A stretch of 64,000 bases of DNA from Mrakia gelida. Lineage: Eukaryota > Basidiomycota > Tremellomycetes > Cystofilobasidiales > Mrakiaceae. Positions 1-17,525 of this stretch are shown in pieces. Position 1 is the first letter of the stretch. Every line of letters starts with the position of its first letter. The stretch covers positions 868,001 to 932,000 of the forward strand of contig BRON01000009.1 in the NCBI GenBank assembly GCA_024345305.1. Reading direction: 5' to 3'. The position numbers and the translations under genes were made by a program. The notes under the pieces are model-generated. The model was not told where the DNA came from. It was given only the letters and a program-made list of their open reading frames with translations, and did no database searches.

Positions 1-401
1 TACCGGTTGTCGCTCATCATCCCAAGTGGTGAAAAACTGCTCTGAAGCAGCAGAACGAGCTCAAGGAAGCACCTTCCGTCGTCTGCCTTCACTTCCTCTC
101 CTCCCCTTCCCATCTTTCCCCTCCCTCCCTCTCTCCCTCTCCACCCATCTTCCTTCTTCTTCTTCATCCCAACAAACACCAAAAGCTCAAGAGCTAGACG
201 TACCTTGAAATGATACTCCCCCTTCGCGTCCTTCGAAATCGTGACAGGCAGTCGATTCGAGACGACGATCAATCTCTTATCCTCGCCGTCAAGCTGAGGA
301 GGTTCGGATGTAGTAGCTGCAAAACGAGAGGGACAGGCTTAGGTTAACTTTGCTCTGTGCGAGGGGGGAGAAGGGTGAGAGGGGGACGCACTAGAAGCCA
401 T
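1..401 (-). CDS. TPS1: alpha,alpha-trehalose-phosphate synthase (UDP-forming), N-terminus only, cut by left edge
   Basis: GT20 glucosyltransferase that makes trehalose-6-phosphate from UDP-glucose and glucose-6-phosphate in the cytosol. Only the start is visible. A 10-nt first exon (401-392) is joined to exon 2 (316-204), giving a short Ser/Thr/Pro leader and then the diagnostic first strand RLIVVSNRLPVTISKDAKG, followed by EYHFK and a GTACGT donor at 203. The next conserved block of the family (SSGGL) is not inside the window, so the second intron probably runs past position 1. A possible exon from about 44 to 1 does not resemble the family. The call rests on the signature strand, which is specific to trehalose-phosphate synthases. 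Whether this is TPS1 or a TPS2-like long protein cannot be seen, but the start so close to the motif favours TPS1. Confidence 0.85.
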
Positions 402-715
402 GGTGAAAAGTTGATTTGAAGAACGTGGTTGGAGGGCGACGGCGAGAAGGGCGAAAAAGGACGAGGAGCTCGCTCGCGGAGGGGGCGACTCGACTCATGG
501 GCGTCATCGCGTCGCGAAGGAAAAACGAGGGTCGAGACATGTATAGTAGAGAGGGTGTAGTAGCAGTAACGGAACGATATGCGAGGTGAAAGCAAGGACA
601 GTGACGAGAAAGAAACACCAAGAAAAGAAAGAGCGACAACCCAAGAAACGGAAAAAGCAAAAACGAGACGCGAACGAAACGAAACCAAACCAAAACCAAA
701 ACCTGAGCCTCTACT
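402..715. other. intergenic: TPS1 5' flank and 3' flank of the redox gene
   Basis: This is 314 nt between two minus-strand genes. It must carry the TPS1 promoter and 5' UTR. It is A-rich in the middle (runs of AAAC, AAAG and AGAAA on the plus strand). I see no convincing coding exon or RNA gene. Confidence 0.5.
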
Positions 716-3447
716 CTACGCCCTCACCCTCGACCCAGCAGGCGCACTCCATCCACCGATCCCCACCTCCTCCAGCAAACTACTCTTCCTCCTCACAGAC
801 GATTGCTCCTCCTTATCACCCTCGTAGCCCTCCCCATCCGTCGTCGTCGTCGTCGTCGCGTTGCTCTCCTTCCTCCTAGGCTCCTCCTCCTCCTCGTAGT
901 ACTGCTGCTGCTGCTCGTCGTACTGTACATACTGCTCTTCCCCCTCCTCCTCATCCTCCTCGTATTCCTCCCCTCCCTCGCCCGTGACTCGCACACAACT
1001 CAACGAGTTGGCCAACTTGTCCTCCGCCTCCTGATCCGACCAAGGACGATGCTTCTCCGCCTCCTGGTACTCCTCCCACGCTCGATCTCGCTCCCGTCGA
1101 AGCATCTCTGTTTCGAACTCCTCTCGAGTGAGCATCCTTCGGTGTCCTTGTCCCTGTCCTGGGACGGGAGGAGGAGTCGACATCCCCATCGAATCCGTGC
1201 TGCTGATCCTGGACGAGTTTGGGTCTCCTCGAAGTCGTCCAGCTCGTCGTTCGAGTTTCTTGCGATGGATTCGATCCAGTTCGGCTTCGCGACGTTGTTC
1301 CCAGTCCCGCTGCCAGGCGAGTTCCTCAGCGGCTTGACGTTGGGAGTCGAGTTGGGATTGAGCGAGTTGGGCTTGGACGCGTTGTTGGGCTTGGATCTGA
1401 GCGGAGGTGAGGGTGGAGTTGATGGGGGTGAGGGAGAGGTTTTGGAAGTGGGAATCTGGGTCGACTCCGGCTTTTTCGGCGACTGAGGGAGGGAAGAGAC
1501 GAGCGAGAGCGGAGACCGAAGACGATGGTCAGTTTTGGGACAAGCTCGTCGAGTCGACGAAGGAAGAAGGTGCAAGAGCTGGATGGAAGGAAGACTAACC
1601 ATCGACGGCTTCCCAGTGATCCGAGGTGTGCTGCATTCGATGAGCGAAGTGGATCGTAGAGGCGGGACCGAAGACGAACTCTCCTCCTGGAAGAAGAAGC
1701 CGACGCAAAGAGAAGAGAAGACAATCGAGCGTCAGGCTCGATGCTTCGTTGAGCGAGATTAGAGTAGAGGAGAGGAGAGGAGAGAGGAACTCACCAAGCT
1801 GAGTGAGCTTTCCAGGGTGTCGAAGAGGCAGCTTGAAGAGTCCGTTGCCGATACCGGAGACGAGTTGCCCAGGGACGGTCTTGACGTTGTAGCGAGAACG
1901 GTCGCTCTGCTTGAGGGATCCGAAGTCGTTGTTCATGAGAGTCATGCCGAGGTACTGGAGACGAGGAAGGAAGCGAGGGAGTCAGTCGGTGAGGCGAAGG
2001 AGTAGAAATGGGGTGGGGAGGGACTGACGTTGTAGATGAGACGGCCTCCATCGACGAACATCGGAAACGGGCAAGCGAAGAGCTCCCTGTACCTCTTGAT
2101 GACCTGCCAGTGACCGTTCGAGATGATGATGACATCTGAAAGAAGCAAGAAAGCATTAGTTCGAGCTATGGATGTCGTCGATGTACGAACAAAGGCGAGG
2201 AACGAGAGCGAAGACTCACCGACGTTCGCCTGCTTCAACGCGACAGGATCGAGCTCAGAGATCGAGTGGTTGACGAAATCCTGACATTGACCACACCAGA
2301 TGTGTCGAATGAAGAACACCTGAAGATCCGAGGCGGCGAGGAAGAAGCCTTTCGGTCAGACTCGAGCGAGAGGGTCGAAGGAAAGCCGACGTCGACGTCA
2401 AGGGAAAGCGAGCTCACCAGCGTCTTCCTCTTGGGATCCTTCGAGATCAGATCCCTAAACTTCACGGCATGGCCCATCTCGTCTATGACCTCGCACATCC
2501 CAGCTGACCAGATGAGCTTCGGCGAGGGGATTCCTGGGAGAGAGAAGGAGGAGAAGCGAAAGAGCGGGCGGAGAGTTTCAGCAAGCGGACCAAACACTTC
2601 ATCGAACCTCGACTCGAGATTAGATCTTCGAGGACAAAACTGAGATGGAGATGGAAGCTCACCATGAACGGAGAAGGGTTCGACTGTCTTGGGATCAAGT
2701 CGAGGAGGAGAGATGATCGTTCGAGGGAGGTCGAGGAATCTCGCCTCCTCCCCGATGTCCCAAGTGTTGAGGTTGATGCCTTCGTCCACCGAGCTCCTAG
2801 AAGGTCAAAGAGAGAAGAGCAAGAGCAAGGTGAGCTTCGCCTCGTAGAAGTTGCAGCCTGGAGTCTTCGAGAAGTAAGATGGCGATGTGGACTCACACAT
2901 TCGACCCGAGACGGATCAACCCTTCCTCCTCCTCGTCTTTCTTCTTCCCTGCCAGCCGCTGCTTGTTGAGCAGATACGCCTCCCTCTTGCTCAACCCTTT
3001 GGCCGAAGAAGATTGACCTTGGTTCCTGCTGTAGGAGGTGGTAGCTGTGATTCGAGTTGCTCCAGCTCCTCGGGGAGGGGGAGGCGGAGGGTAGGAGGGG
3101 GTCGGGAAGGTGGTCGGAGGATCGGGGATGAGCTGATGGAATTGTCCGGTGGATGGGCCAGCGATGGGGGAGGGAAGCGAAGAGGGTGGTAGGGATCGAG
3201 AGGGTCTGCTTGTCGAGGCGGTGGAAGGGGTTCTGGTAGGGTGAGGAGGGGTTTGATGGGAGGAAGAGGCGAGACGAGGGGAGGAGGAAGTCGAGCTCGA
3301 AGAAGCGAGGTCTTGGCCGTCCATAGATGGAACAGCGACTCGTCGAAGGTAGGATCGAGGCTGGCTGCTGTCTCCCGTAGAAGGTCGAGGAGAGGTAGGG
3401 ACGGAGGAGGAGGAAGGAGGTGTAGAAGGTCCAAGAGAAGACGACAT
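716..3447 (-). CDS. AhpC/TSA-type thioredoxin-fold protein (PRXL2/AAED1-like) with long disordered tails
   Basis: Multi-exon gene. Exon 1 starts at 3447 and encodes about 180 residues rich in Ser and Pro. The folded core follows in exons between about 2790 and 1600: a leader (VDEGINLNTWDIGEEARFLD), a redox helix carrying CGQC inside IRHIWCGQCQDFV, then blocks beginning VIIISNGHWQVIKRYRELF, FPMFVDGGRLIYNYLGM and MNNDFGSLKQ, and ending FGPASTIHFAHRMQHTSDHW. This order matches the AhpC/TSA antioxidant-enzyme family common in basidiomycetes. The C-terminal 250 or so residues are a charged coiled-coil-like and acidic region (glutamate and glutamine runs, a Thr run from a CGT repeat near 840-860), ending in a stop at 716. 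Likely role: a thiol peroxidase or reductase; substrate unknown. The exon 1/2 joint uses GT|GTGAGT near 2893. The catalytic role of the CxxC pair is inferred. Confidence 0.8.
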
Positions 3448-5202
3448 GACGAGGTGAGAAGGGGAGAGCCGAGGAGGGAAGGCTTGAGGTCGTCGAGGGA
3501 GAGGGAGGAGAGGGAAAGAGGCGTCTTTTCTCGTGAAGGTTGATGGTATCCTAGGAGAGTAAGAGGGTAAAACCTGCTTTTCCTTCGGAGATCCTTTTCC
3601 TTCGCCGGTCGAGGTGGTGGTTCTGGGAGAAGGGAGGGTGAGAGCGAGGTCAAAAAACGAGGAGAGAAGCGAGAGAGCCTGGACAACCGATCGACGAGCT
3701 TCGAGTAGTTGAGACCTCCGAATTCTCTCGTGCCCTGAGCATTTTATCCCCCTAGGAAACTGTTCCTATACCCCCCTCTGCTTCAGTCCCTGATGAAGGA
3801 ACCAAAGAAAATTTTCCGCATTTTTGTCAACCCCTCAGTCCTGCAAGAGCTCTTGGACTTCCGTGTCGTCCTCGCTCGACGAACGCACGCGGGTTTCACC
3901 TCCCCGACGCGACCAAAGACCTCTCCCTTCCTCCACATACGCCGCTTCGAGAAGACGCTTTTCGCTGCCGATCCGTCGCCTGGTCGAAGGCTTTTCCTTC
4001 GTCGGTAGAAGAAGTACCGAGCTCGCAAGTTCAGAATCGTCGCGAGGGGGTCGTCGCGAGCAACGTCGTCGAGTTGAGCCCTCTTCGTCTCCCTTGAACC
4101 GACTCTCGATGCGACGTGATGTAGGTCCAAGATTCGGGCGAGGAGCGCATTTTATCCATCAGATCCGACTCTGGTTGGGAGACTGTCGATCTGAAGAGCT
4201 GGGGAAGAAGTGACGAGATCCGCTCGAAGACCGCGTCGTCTCGAAGCTCTTCTCGCTTTCGCTCGTCCTTTGTCTCTTTCTCGCCTCGCTTTCAGTGACG
4301 TCGACTCTCAGACTGTGAATCGACCCCTCGAGTGAAGAGAACACTTTGAAGCAGGTTTCCAGCTCGTGGCTGCTGGTCAACCTTCCGTTAGTCGGCTCGC
4401 CTTCGTCGCGTCGTACCGTTCAGCTCCATCCCCTTCTTCCTCCACACCCCAACACGGAGGAGGCAGGTCAACACCTCATGCGAATTTGCATGTGTTCTGT
4501 CTTCACTGGGGTAGGCTGTTACCCACCTCGAGCTTGAGCTTCTCGCTGACCACGACGCGTCGCGTTTGCGTTTGGTCGTCTCCCGCGCTCTCCCAGCTCC
4601 AACCTGGTCAACAAAGCTCAGCGTCCTCTACTGACCATTTATCCTCTCCTGCACCAACCTGCGTTGTGTCAACCTGCGTTTTGTGTTGACGTCTCTCGTA
4701 AACGGGGCCTTTAAATCGAGTGGACGGCTCTCGCTCAATTTCCCTCCGACTCTGTCCATCCCCTGAGCTTCTACAGGGTCAAATCCGACCCATAGGAGAG
4801 AACTGACGCGAGCCAAGAGGCCGGACGAAGCGAGGGAAGAGACATGACGAGAGGGAAAACGATTCGGACGCGCGACGAAAAAGGAAAGTCAACAAAGGAT
4901 CTCGTAGATTCCTTTTCAGTGCTCAAGGACAGAGCTTACTCTGGCCTACATAAATTATCCGACTTTACATGCTTTGCTCTTTGCAGTCTCAGCATTGGAA
5001 GAAGGAGAGGAATGCGAGCTCGTCGTCGATGCGGAGTTCGAAAGCAAAGTCGTTCGAGAATGGAGCCATCGATCTGGTCTTCGCTCACCTTCTGGCCAAC
5101 CACCTTCCTCCCTTAACTTCCACTTCCTTCTTTCCCCTTCCTTCCCTAGACAAAGCAGGTTATCTACCTCCTTATCTCCCCTCGCGGCTCTCCTCCTCCA
5201 AG
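3448..5202. promoter_or_regulatory. 1.75-kb divergent intergenic region between the redox gene and ERG11
   Basis: No reading frame here resembles a protein, and the frames lack splice logic. It separates the starts of two divergent genes, so it holds both promoters. Visible elements: an inverted repeat TAGGAA-actg-TTCCTA (3753-3768); a 16-bp near-palindrome (4477-4492, one mismatched pair); a direct repeat CAACCTGCGTT (4655-4665 and 4670-4680); and an AT-rich TATA-like stretch, CATAAATTATC, near 4950, about 250 nt upstream of the ERG11 start. Pyrimidine-rich DNA directly precedes the ERG11 ATG. Whether sterol-responsive sites are present I cannot tell. Confidence 0.45.
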
Positions 5203-8125
<2,923 letters not shown>

Positions 8126-8653
8126 TCGGGCACGGGGGAGGATTTTTTCTTTTCTATGTAGAGAGGGAGAGGGAGAAAGGAGGGTTCGGAGGTCGACGTG
8201 GTTCTCGATCTGTTTTGCTTCTGCTTTAGAGGATGTCGTTTCTTTTCTGTTCACGTTTTCGACTCGCAAGCTTAAGCTAGTACTAGGCCTCCCACTCATC
8301 TCGAACAGCGGGAACGATGAAGGTTTTCCTCCGTTTTGACTGACTGAGAAAGAGGCGCGTCAGATCGTGATCGGTGCTTTGAAACGGGAGCTCAAGATGT
8401 CTCTCGCTCCCTTCTTCCCTTCCCTTTCCTCTCCCCTCACCTCACCTCAGCTGGGCTCGATCTCGGTCAATGATGAATTCTAAAGGCCCTTTCACACTTT
8501 CACACTCTCAACCATCAAACTCTTCTTTCTTCTCTTCTCTTCTCGCTTCTCCTCCTTCTCTCTCGTCGGCTGGTCGACTTCCCAACCCAACCGCACTCTC
8601 CCTCCCTCCTCCTCCCTCCTCCCCTCCCTTACCCGCCCCTTGCCTAGCCAGCC
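8126..8653. other. intergenic: ERG11 3' UTR and promoter of the next gene
   Basis: 528 nt. It begins with a T-rich stretch (about 8142-8156) plausibly belonging to the ERG11 3' UTR. The last 250 nt are strongly pyrimidine-rich (CTTCCCTTCC, TCTTCTCTTCTC), as is usual before starts in this window. No gene seen. Confidence 0.5.
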
Positions 8654-11413
8654 ATGACGCCCTCTTCCCTCACTTCCCCTCCCTCTACCCCTCCGAACCG
8701 GCCTTCCCATCGAATCCACCGCAAACCGTTCGCGTTCACTCTCGACACCTTCGCTTTCCCCCCCCTCTCCCCTTCAGCCCTTCACCTCCCTCACCACCTT
8801 CACCCAGGAGCAGAATCCCCTCGCTTGCTCTCCTCGCCCGAACCTCAGTCCAGTCCTTGCACGTCTGATTTCGACGACGACGACGACGAGTACGACTCTG
8901 AGAACGAATCTGAAATTGGAGAAGAGGAAGATCGATATCGACGAGGTCAGCTCAGCATGCCTAGGCTTCAAGCGAGCTTGAACCTCAGAGCTTTCGGAGG
9001 GGAAGAAGGAGGAAGCAGGAGGATCAACTTCGCTAGGCCGTTGGGAAGTCAGGGGACTATCAACTTGCAGCAGCAGGAGCAGGTGGAGTTGGATTCGGAG
9101 GAGGAGGAAGGAGAGGAGGAGGAAGAGGTCTGTAGGAGGATCGTCGACAAGGAGGTCGTCCGTGAGTTCTTCTCTCTCGTTTCTTCTCTTTTTCCTTAGA
9201 TCTTCTCTGGTTTGTCGGTAGAACTTGCAGCTGACATCTCCTGCTTCCTCTCTGTCTTCGTAGAACATCTCTTCGGTCGCTCCATCCAACGAACTCGTCG
9301 AATCAACTCCATCACCAACACCACTTCGACTCGAGACCTCTCCACCCTCGGTCTCGACTCCTCCCCTTCCACTGCCCTCGCCCTTCCTCCTCTGCCCGTA
9401 ACGCTTTCCAACCCAGCTCTCAAGCGCATCACTCCCACTCCCTCCATCCGCTCCGAGCTCTCCTCAGCCTCCCACGCCTCCTCCCTCGCGGCTCGACGAC
9501 TCGCTTCGACCAAGGCGGCTTACAAGGACGAGTTCGCTGAGATGGCCGCGAAGGACGAGGCAGAGGCGACAACCAAGAGGCTCGTAGGGAAGGAGATGCT
9601 AGTCCTGGAGGGGTTGGCTGGGTTGGGGTTGTTTGAGGACCAGGGAGAGGAGGAGCACGAGGAGAGGAGGAGAGGGATCGACTTTGGAGGAGTTTCCGAG
9701 ATGGGTGTGTTGGACGCGAGGGAGGACAGGAAGGAGGTCCTCAGTCCTATCGTATTCTTCGACGACGACGAGGACGCGCCTGTGGTCGAACGAGGAAGGA
9801 AGGCCTTCAGTCGAGGACGATCAAGACTCAACTCTCCCTTCGCGTCGTCGTCGCGACCGTCCACTCCCATCGCCATCTCGGCTCCTCAACCTCTCCTCTC
9901 TACTCCTACCTACACCACCAAATTAGCTCGACCCACCTCCCTCGGAACCCCTTACGACTTCGCCATCACCGCTCACACTCCCGCTTCGGCGCTCGCCCTC
10001 TTCGCTTCCATCCCAACCTCGGAACGCGTCGCTCTTCCTCTCCCTCTTCCCTCCCCTTCCGCTTCCCTCCAACCCTCCCTCTCCCTCTCATCCTCTCTTC
10101 GATCGGTCTCCTCTTCCAACACCACCTCCACCTCCTCACCTGAAGGTTCTCCTCGAACCGTCATCGCCGGAGCCTACACCACGCGACAGAACCGACGAAC
10201 AGCCAACCCAACTCCTCCCATCGGACTTCTAGAGCTTCGAGAGCTGAGAACCGCTGCTCTTGTGCTGGAGATGGACGCGAAGAGACATGTGAAGGTTCCC
10301 GGGTCGTTGGTCAGTCACCCGAGGGAGATGGAGAAGAAGTTGAAGAGGAAGCCCGTTCCTGTTGGAGTCGACGGGGAGGACACGGTGGTGATCAAGGTTT
10401 CTGGAGGGAGCGAGTCGAGTGGGAGTGGGACTGGATCGCCCTCGGATGTGGCTGAGAAGGATGGAAAGGAGTTCTTCCTCTCGTTCCCTGAGGTCGTCGC
10501 GCCCATCCCTCGCTCCTCGGTTCGACCTCCTCGGTCATCGGCTCGACCACTCTCCATTGCTATCATGCCTTCCTCCCCTCCTCCTCTTCGACAAACCCTC
10601 TCCTCGTCGGACGCCATCCCTCTCTTCGTCGTCCCTACTAACACTCAACCCTCCTCGCTCCTCCTCCTCCAACCCACTCCCGCTCCCGCTCCCACCCTCG
10701 TCCGTCGCTCAACCACGAGCAACCACGCCCACGCCAACACCAGCACCTCCTCCCTTCCTCTCCCAACTCGACGAGCTCCCCTCCCTCCAACTCAACGCTC
10801 CACCCTCCCAGCCACCGCGAGCACCAAATTCAAACTCACCCTCCCTCACCTCCCCTCCTTCCCCTCCCTCCACTACAACACCCACTCCCGCTCCGTCTCT
10901 CGCTCCCAGCGCCGTCGCTCCTCTGGCGCCTCCTCCACCTCCTCCTTCGAATCCTGCCCTATCCCTCCCACCCCTCTCGAAGCATCCTTCTTCCCCTCGT
11001 GCCCAACTCCCTCCCCCGACGAGCTCCCAAGGACCAACTCCCTTCTCTTCGATATCCTCAAGGCGGGAGAAGCGGAGGAGACCCAAACTGTCGAGGATTG
11101 GTCGGCTGGGGTTGAGGAGCTGAGAGATGACGAAGAAGAGGAGAGGAGCAGGAGCAGAAGCAGGAGGAACGTCTCCAGTCCTGCGTCGACCAGTTCGTCG
11201 TTCTCATCTTCTCACCCCACCCCCACCCCTCACATCGGGGCGGGAGTTGGTCTGGGACTGGGGGTGAAGAGCGGGCTGGGTGGACTGAAGGGCCTGAAGT
11301 GGGGAGCGAACTTGAAGCAAGGGGGTGGGAAGATCATCGGTGCGGCGAGTTTGGGAGGGAAGAGGGTTTGGAGTGGGACGAAGGCGTTGAATGCGACGAC
11401 GGCGACGGCGTAG
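8654..11413 (+). CDS. large low-complexity Ser/Pro-rich protein, function unknown
   Basis: Two exons: 8654-9161 and 9264-11413, joined in frame across a 102-nt intron (donor GTGAGT at 9162, acceptor TAG at 9263); about 885 residues. The N-terminus is Pro/Ser-rich and followed by an Asp run and acidic stretches. There is a short ordered-looking part with AAYKDEFAEMAAKDEAEATT and LVLEGLAGLGLFEDQGEEEH, then long Ser/Thr/Pro/Leu-rich disorder, a second short helical piece (LLELRELRTAALVLEMDAKR), and a Gly-rich end. There is no signal peptide, membrane segment or recognised domain. The many Ser-Pro and Arg-x-x-Ser sites suggest a phosphorylated scaffold or regulator, which is inference only. The opposite strand also stays open for long stretches because of the CT-rich composition; I regard those as shadows. 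Confidence 0.75.
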
Positions 11414-11899
11414 ACTCGTAAAGTTGTTTCGTTCTGTGTTTTGTGGCTTGCTTAATTCTCCTATCTTTTCGTGCTTCTTCTCGCTTTGCTTTGCTTTGCT
11501 CGCTCGCTCGTTTCTGCTCATCGGATCGTTTCGTTTTCGTTTCTCGTACCCACCCTCGTTTCGCTTTGCTTTGCTCGGATCTGCACTTCGTTGTCACTCA
11601 CTCAGGTTGTTCGTATCTATTATTTATTTATCTATCTATCTGTCTCGTTTATCGAAATCACGCTCCTTTCGCTATCTTGTTCGACTGGGAGTTGAGAGAG
11701 AGGAGACGACGCGTCGACGAGTTCGAGTTTCGTCGACCAGCATCTCCGCGCTGCCCTCGCTCTCGACACCTAGATAACAACTCCAGAACAGGAGAAAGAG
11801 ATGCCATAGTGGGTCGTAAGAAGTAGACTAGACGACTCAAAGAAAACGGAAACGAAGCGAAGACGAAGACAAAGCAAAACGAAACGCGTCTCTCGCTCC
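11414..11899. other. intergenic between convergent genes
   Basis: 486 nt holding two 3' UTRs. Repeats of GCTTTGCTTTGCTCG-like sequence occur at about 11490-11510 and 11562-11577. A (TATC/TATT)n low-complexity stretch lies at about 11617-11645 (TATTATTTATTTATCTATC). No coding potential is supported. Confidence 0.5.
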
Positions 11900-13655
11900 T
11901 CACGCCTTCTTCTTCCCCTTCCCCCTCCTCTCCATCTCTTCCTCGGCGTACACCTCAGCATACTGAGTAAGATCCTTCTCCTCCATGATCTCCATCCTCT
12001 TCTCGTTTCGTAGATGATCGTGATCCATCGCGACGTCCAACCCCTCGAGCAAATCCTTCATCCCTGCCTCGAGAGCCTCAGCCATCCCAGGAGGCATGTT
12101 CCTTTCCTCTTCCTCCGCATCTTCGTCCTCGTCTCCCTCGTCTTCGGAGTCGTCGTTTCGTCCACCTCCCTGCTCCTGATCGGTAAACTCGTCGCGTCCG
12201 TAGATGAGTCGATTGGCCAATCGAAAGACGACTCCTGCTCGGTACGCGTTCTCCTCCTCTGCGGTGAGGTCTCGGACGGGGAGGAAGGAATCGAGGAGCT
12301 CGTTGGGCCAGGAGGAAGCGGTCCACTCGATGCCTCGAGAGTCGAGGAAACGGAGTCCTTGGTCGACGAGGACGGGGAGGTGCTGTTGGAGGAGGACGTC
12401 TTCTCGGTGGGAGGAAAGACGGAAGTCCAGGGAGGAGATCTTGATCGTTTTGAGGAGAGGGAAAAGGGATCGTTGGAATCCGTTCGAGAGTTGAGGAAGG
12501 ACCTGCTCCAATCGAACGCGTTGCTGAAGGTCGAAACCTGCGATGTGCGACGGCTGCTCGACGAGTCCGACTTCGAGGGTTTCGAGTTTCGCGTGACCGT
12601 GGGGAAGGAGGTAGCGGAGGTCCAGTCCTTCGATGATTAAGGATTGAAGGGAGGGACAAGCGGTGAGGAGTTCGGCTGGGCAAGAGTGAAGCCATACTGG
12701 GAGGGAGGAGGGGAAGAGGGTCAAGAGAGCCGCTGGCAGCTCGTCCACGTCCCTGACGGAAAGGGAGAGGGTGAGGAGATTCGATCCGAACTTCTGGAAG
12801 AAGGCCATGGTCTCTCGGGAGTAGAAGAAGAAGTGCTCGACCTCGTCTGGATCTCCTCCTAAGGCCTCGAGCTCGAGCTCGACGAGGCGAGGGAGCTTGT
12901 TGTTCGACAACGCTTGAAGGTCCAGGAATCCGTCCGGTCCTGCGATGGAGAGCTTCTTGAGCGTCTCGGGAAGAAGAAGAGAAGCTCGAGATCGGTTCCT
13001 CTGGACGAGGTTGACTCGCAGGACTTCCAGTCGAGGGAGCCTCTTCCTGAGCGCGACGACGTCGGGAACGCTCCTTCGTTCGTCGTACCAGTTGATGGCG
13101 AGAGCTCCGAGTTGAACGAGATTGGGGTAGGAGTGTGGTTGATCGAAGAAGCGAGTGGTGCTGTGAGCGTCCCATCGGACGGAGATGACTCGAATGTGAG
13201 GGAGGAGGGAGGGAGAGTGTCGAAGGGTGGTTTGGAGGGTCATCGTGACGTCCTTGTACGAGAGGAGAGCGGTATTCGACTCAGGTCCGAGGGAGAAGAG
13301 GACGATGGTGGAGTAGAGGAGAGGAGCAGCGACGTCCTGTACGATTAGGGAAGAGAGAGAAGGGAGAAGGGTGGAGGAAGATCAGCCTCCTCGGCGAGCT
13401 CCATCTCTTCTCCTCGTTCTACTCACATACCAATCCTTCGAGACGAGACAGCAGGTGGGGAGGAAGGAGTACATATCTTGATGAGTCATGAGCTCTCGAG
13501 GTCCAGGAGGTTCGTAGAGATGGTAGGTCTCGAGAGGCTCGAACGCTTGGAGCAGAACGAGTCGGACGATGTCGAGGTTGGCTCTGGAGAACGAAAACGG
13601 TCAGCGTCGTTTTCACGAGACTGAAATAGGATGGAAGATGAGCTCACGATGGCAT
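11900..13655 (-). CDS. F-box/LRR-like protein with acidic tail
   Basis: Three exons: 13655-13648 (8 nt, ATGCCATC), 13583-13427 and 13336-11900, all in phase. Exon 2 has the helical hydrophobic pattern of a divergent F-box (ANLDIVRLVLLQAF, then YSFLPTCCLVSKDWY). Exon 3 continues DVAAPLLYSTIVLFSLG, the typical F-box end. It then has about 330 residues of irregular leucine-rich segments (LPRLEVLRVNL, LPRLVELELEAL, SNLLTLSLSVRDVDELP, ACPSLQSLIIEGLDLR), followed by an acidic tail and a basic end (GKGKKKA). Expected role: substrate adaptor of an SCF ubiquitin ligase, with LRRs binding a target. The target is unknown. It is divergently paired with F-box-like gene A, only about 170 nt away. Confidence 0.75.
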
Positions 13656-13824
13656 GGTAGGGAAGTGACGAGATTCGAAAGGAATCAGGAAAGAGAGGGA
13701 AGGAAGGGTCGTCGACGTTCGCGGGAGGAAGAAGGAGGATCCAGAGCTCACCTCCACCTTCCCCCAAACGCTCGACAACCTTCCCTCCTTCTTTTACGCT
13801 TATCTTCATTCCCTGCAAACCCTC

Positions 13825-14836
13825 ATGATGGAGCATCAGCATCTCCTTCCTACCTCCCAACCTCTCCCATACCTCCCTCTCGAACTCGACCATCACATCC
13901 TCCGCTTCTGCGATCCCTCGACGCTCGCAAACACCTCCCGCGTCTCGCTCGCCTTCCTCGAGCTCTCCTCCCCAATCCTCTACCAAGACGTCGAGATCGT
14001 AGGACTCAAGAACGTCGAGAAGCTCTTCTGCTCGAGGGTGGGTATAGCTTCTTCCGAGCTCAGTCACACGAGAAAAAATCACAAGGAAGAGAAGGGGGAG
14101 GTCTTCAGCTCGAGCTCACCTCTTTCCCTTCTTCCTCCTCCCTCTTCCCTATCTTGCGTCTCCTCTCCAGAAACCAAAGCTCGATCATCCCCACCTTCAT
14201 GCTCATCTCTCCCTTTCCCAAGTTCGAAACCTCACCATCATCGCTACCGAGGATATTGGATCAGTCCTCCATCTCTCCTCCTCTCGACTCCCTTCCTCCA
14301 CCTTCCCCCTTCCCATCGACCTCCTCACCGCACGCCCCATCGGATTCGGCCAAGAGGACATCGACTCCGAGCTCGACGCCTGGTTTATAATCTACCAGTT
14401 CGTGGACCCCAAAGCAGTCCGCATCTTCGGTCTGCTACCGTCCTCCCCGCGACGCTCGTTCCCTGAGTTTCACTTAGGCAACCACGTTGATTTCCTCTGG
14501 AACAACCTCGTCGAACTGAAGATCACCGACGCTCTCAACGGCAACGAAGACATGTACATAGCCCGCAGTCTCTGTCTCGACAGGCATCCCGTCGTGATCT
14601 TCGACCTTACCGTCGATCGTTCGAGCGCTGGTCATCCCTTTTTCGACGACGCGCTGGGCGAGATCTGGGAGTTGGAGTTGAGACCTGGAGTGAAGGAATG
14701 GGTGTTCCTTTTTGGGTCAGAGAGGGAGAAGGACAGGTTCTGGGAGCTGTTGGAGCGTTCTTGGAGGCGTCAAGGGAACACCGATGCTGAGGTCGAGGAC
14801 GCTCGACAACGACTTCGACTCGAGGTCGTCGTGTGA
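13825..14836 (+). CDS. F-box-like protein, family member A
   Basis: Exons 13825-14037 and 14171-14836; about 293 residues. The N-terminus is LPYLPLELDHHILRFCDPST followed by SRVSLAFLELSSPILYQD and VEIVGLKNVEKLF, which has the shape of an F-box-like motif that ends by naming the target-domain strand. The C-terminal half is a compact alpha/beta region that closes in an Arg/Glu-rich helix. Genes at 31839-32854 (B) and 41722-42869 (C) share this N-terminus nearly word for word, the same first intron position (after the SR/WR codon pair) and the same exon-2 start (xPxLxHPHLH). A second intron (14855-14939, branch CTGAC) appears to lie just past the stop, where C has a coding intron. Start could be 13825 or 13828 (two adjacent ATGs). 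Confidence 0.75.

Positions 14837-17525
<2,689 letters not shown>

Noticed and set aside
1..44. Second TPS1 exon ending at the left edge
   Set aside because: A CAG acceptor and open frame exist, but the translation does not resemble the expected SSGGL block.
3746..4157. GCATTTTATCC occurring twice upstream of ERG11
   Set aside because: 11 bp, AT-rich and 400 bp apart; not strong enough to call a regulatory repeat.
3783..4213. Open frames on both strands in the ERG11 upstream region
   Set aside because: No domain, no splice logic and no start context; likely chance in GC-rich DNA.
10419..11123. 234-codon frame inside the Ser/Pro-rich gene
   Set aside because: Overlaps the long exon 9264-11413 in another frame and is low-complexity.
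12078..13175. 365-codon open frame antisense-parallel to the F-box/LRR gene
   Set aside because: It is the same strand in another frame, Arg/Pro/Ser-rich, with no family features; the LRR frame explains the DNA.
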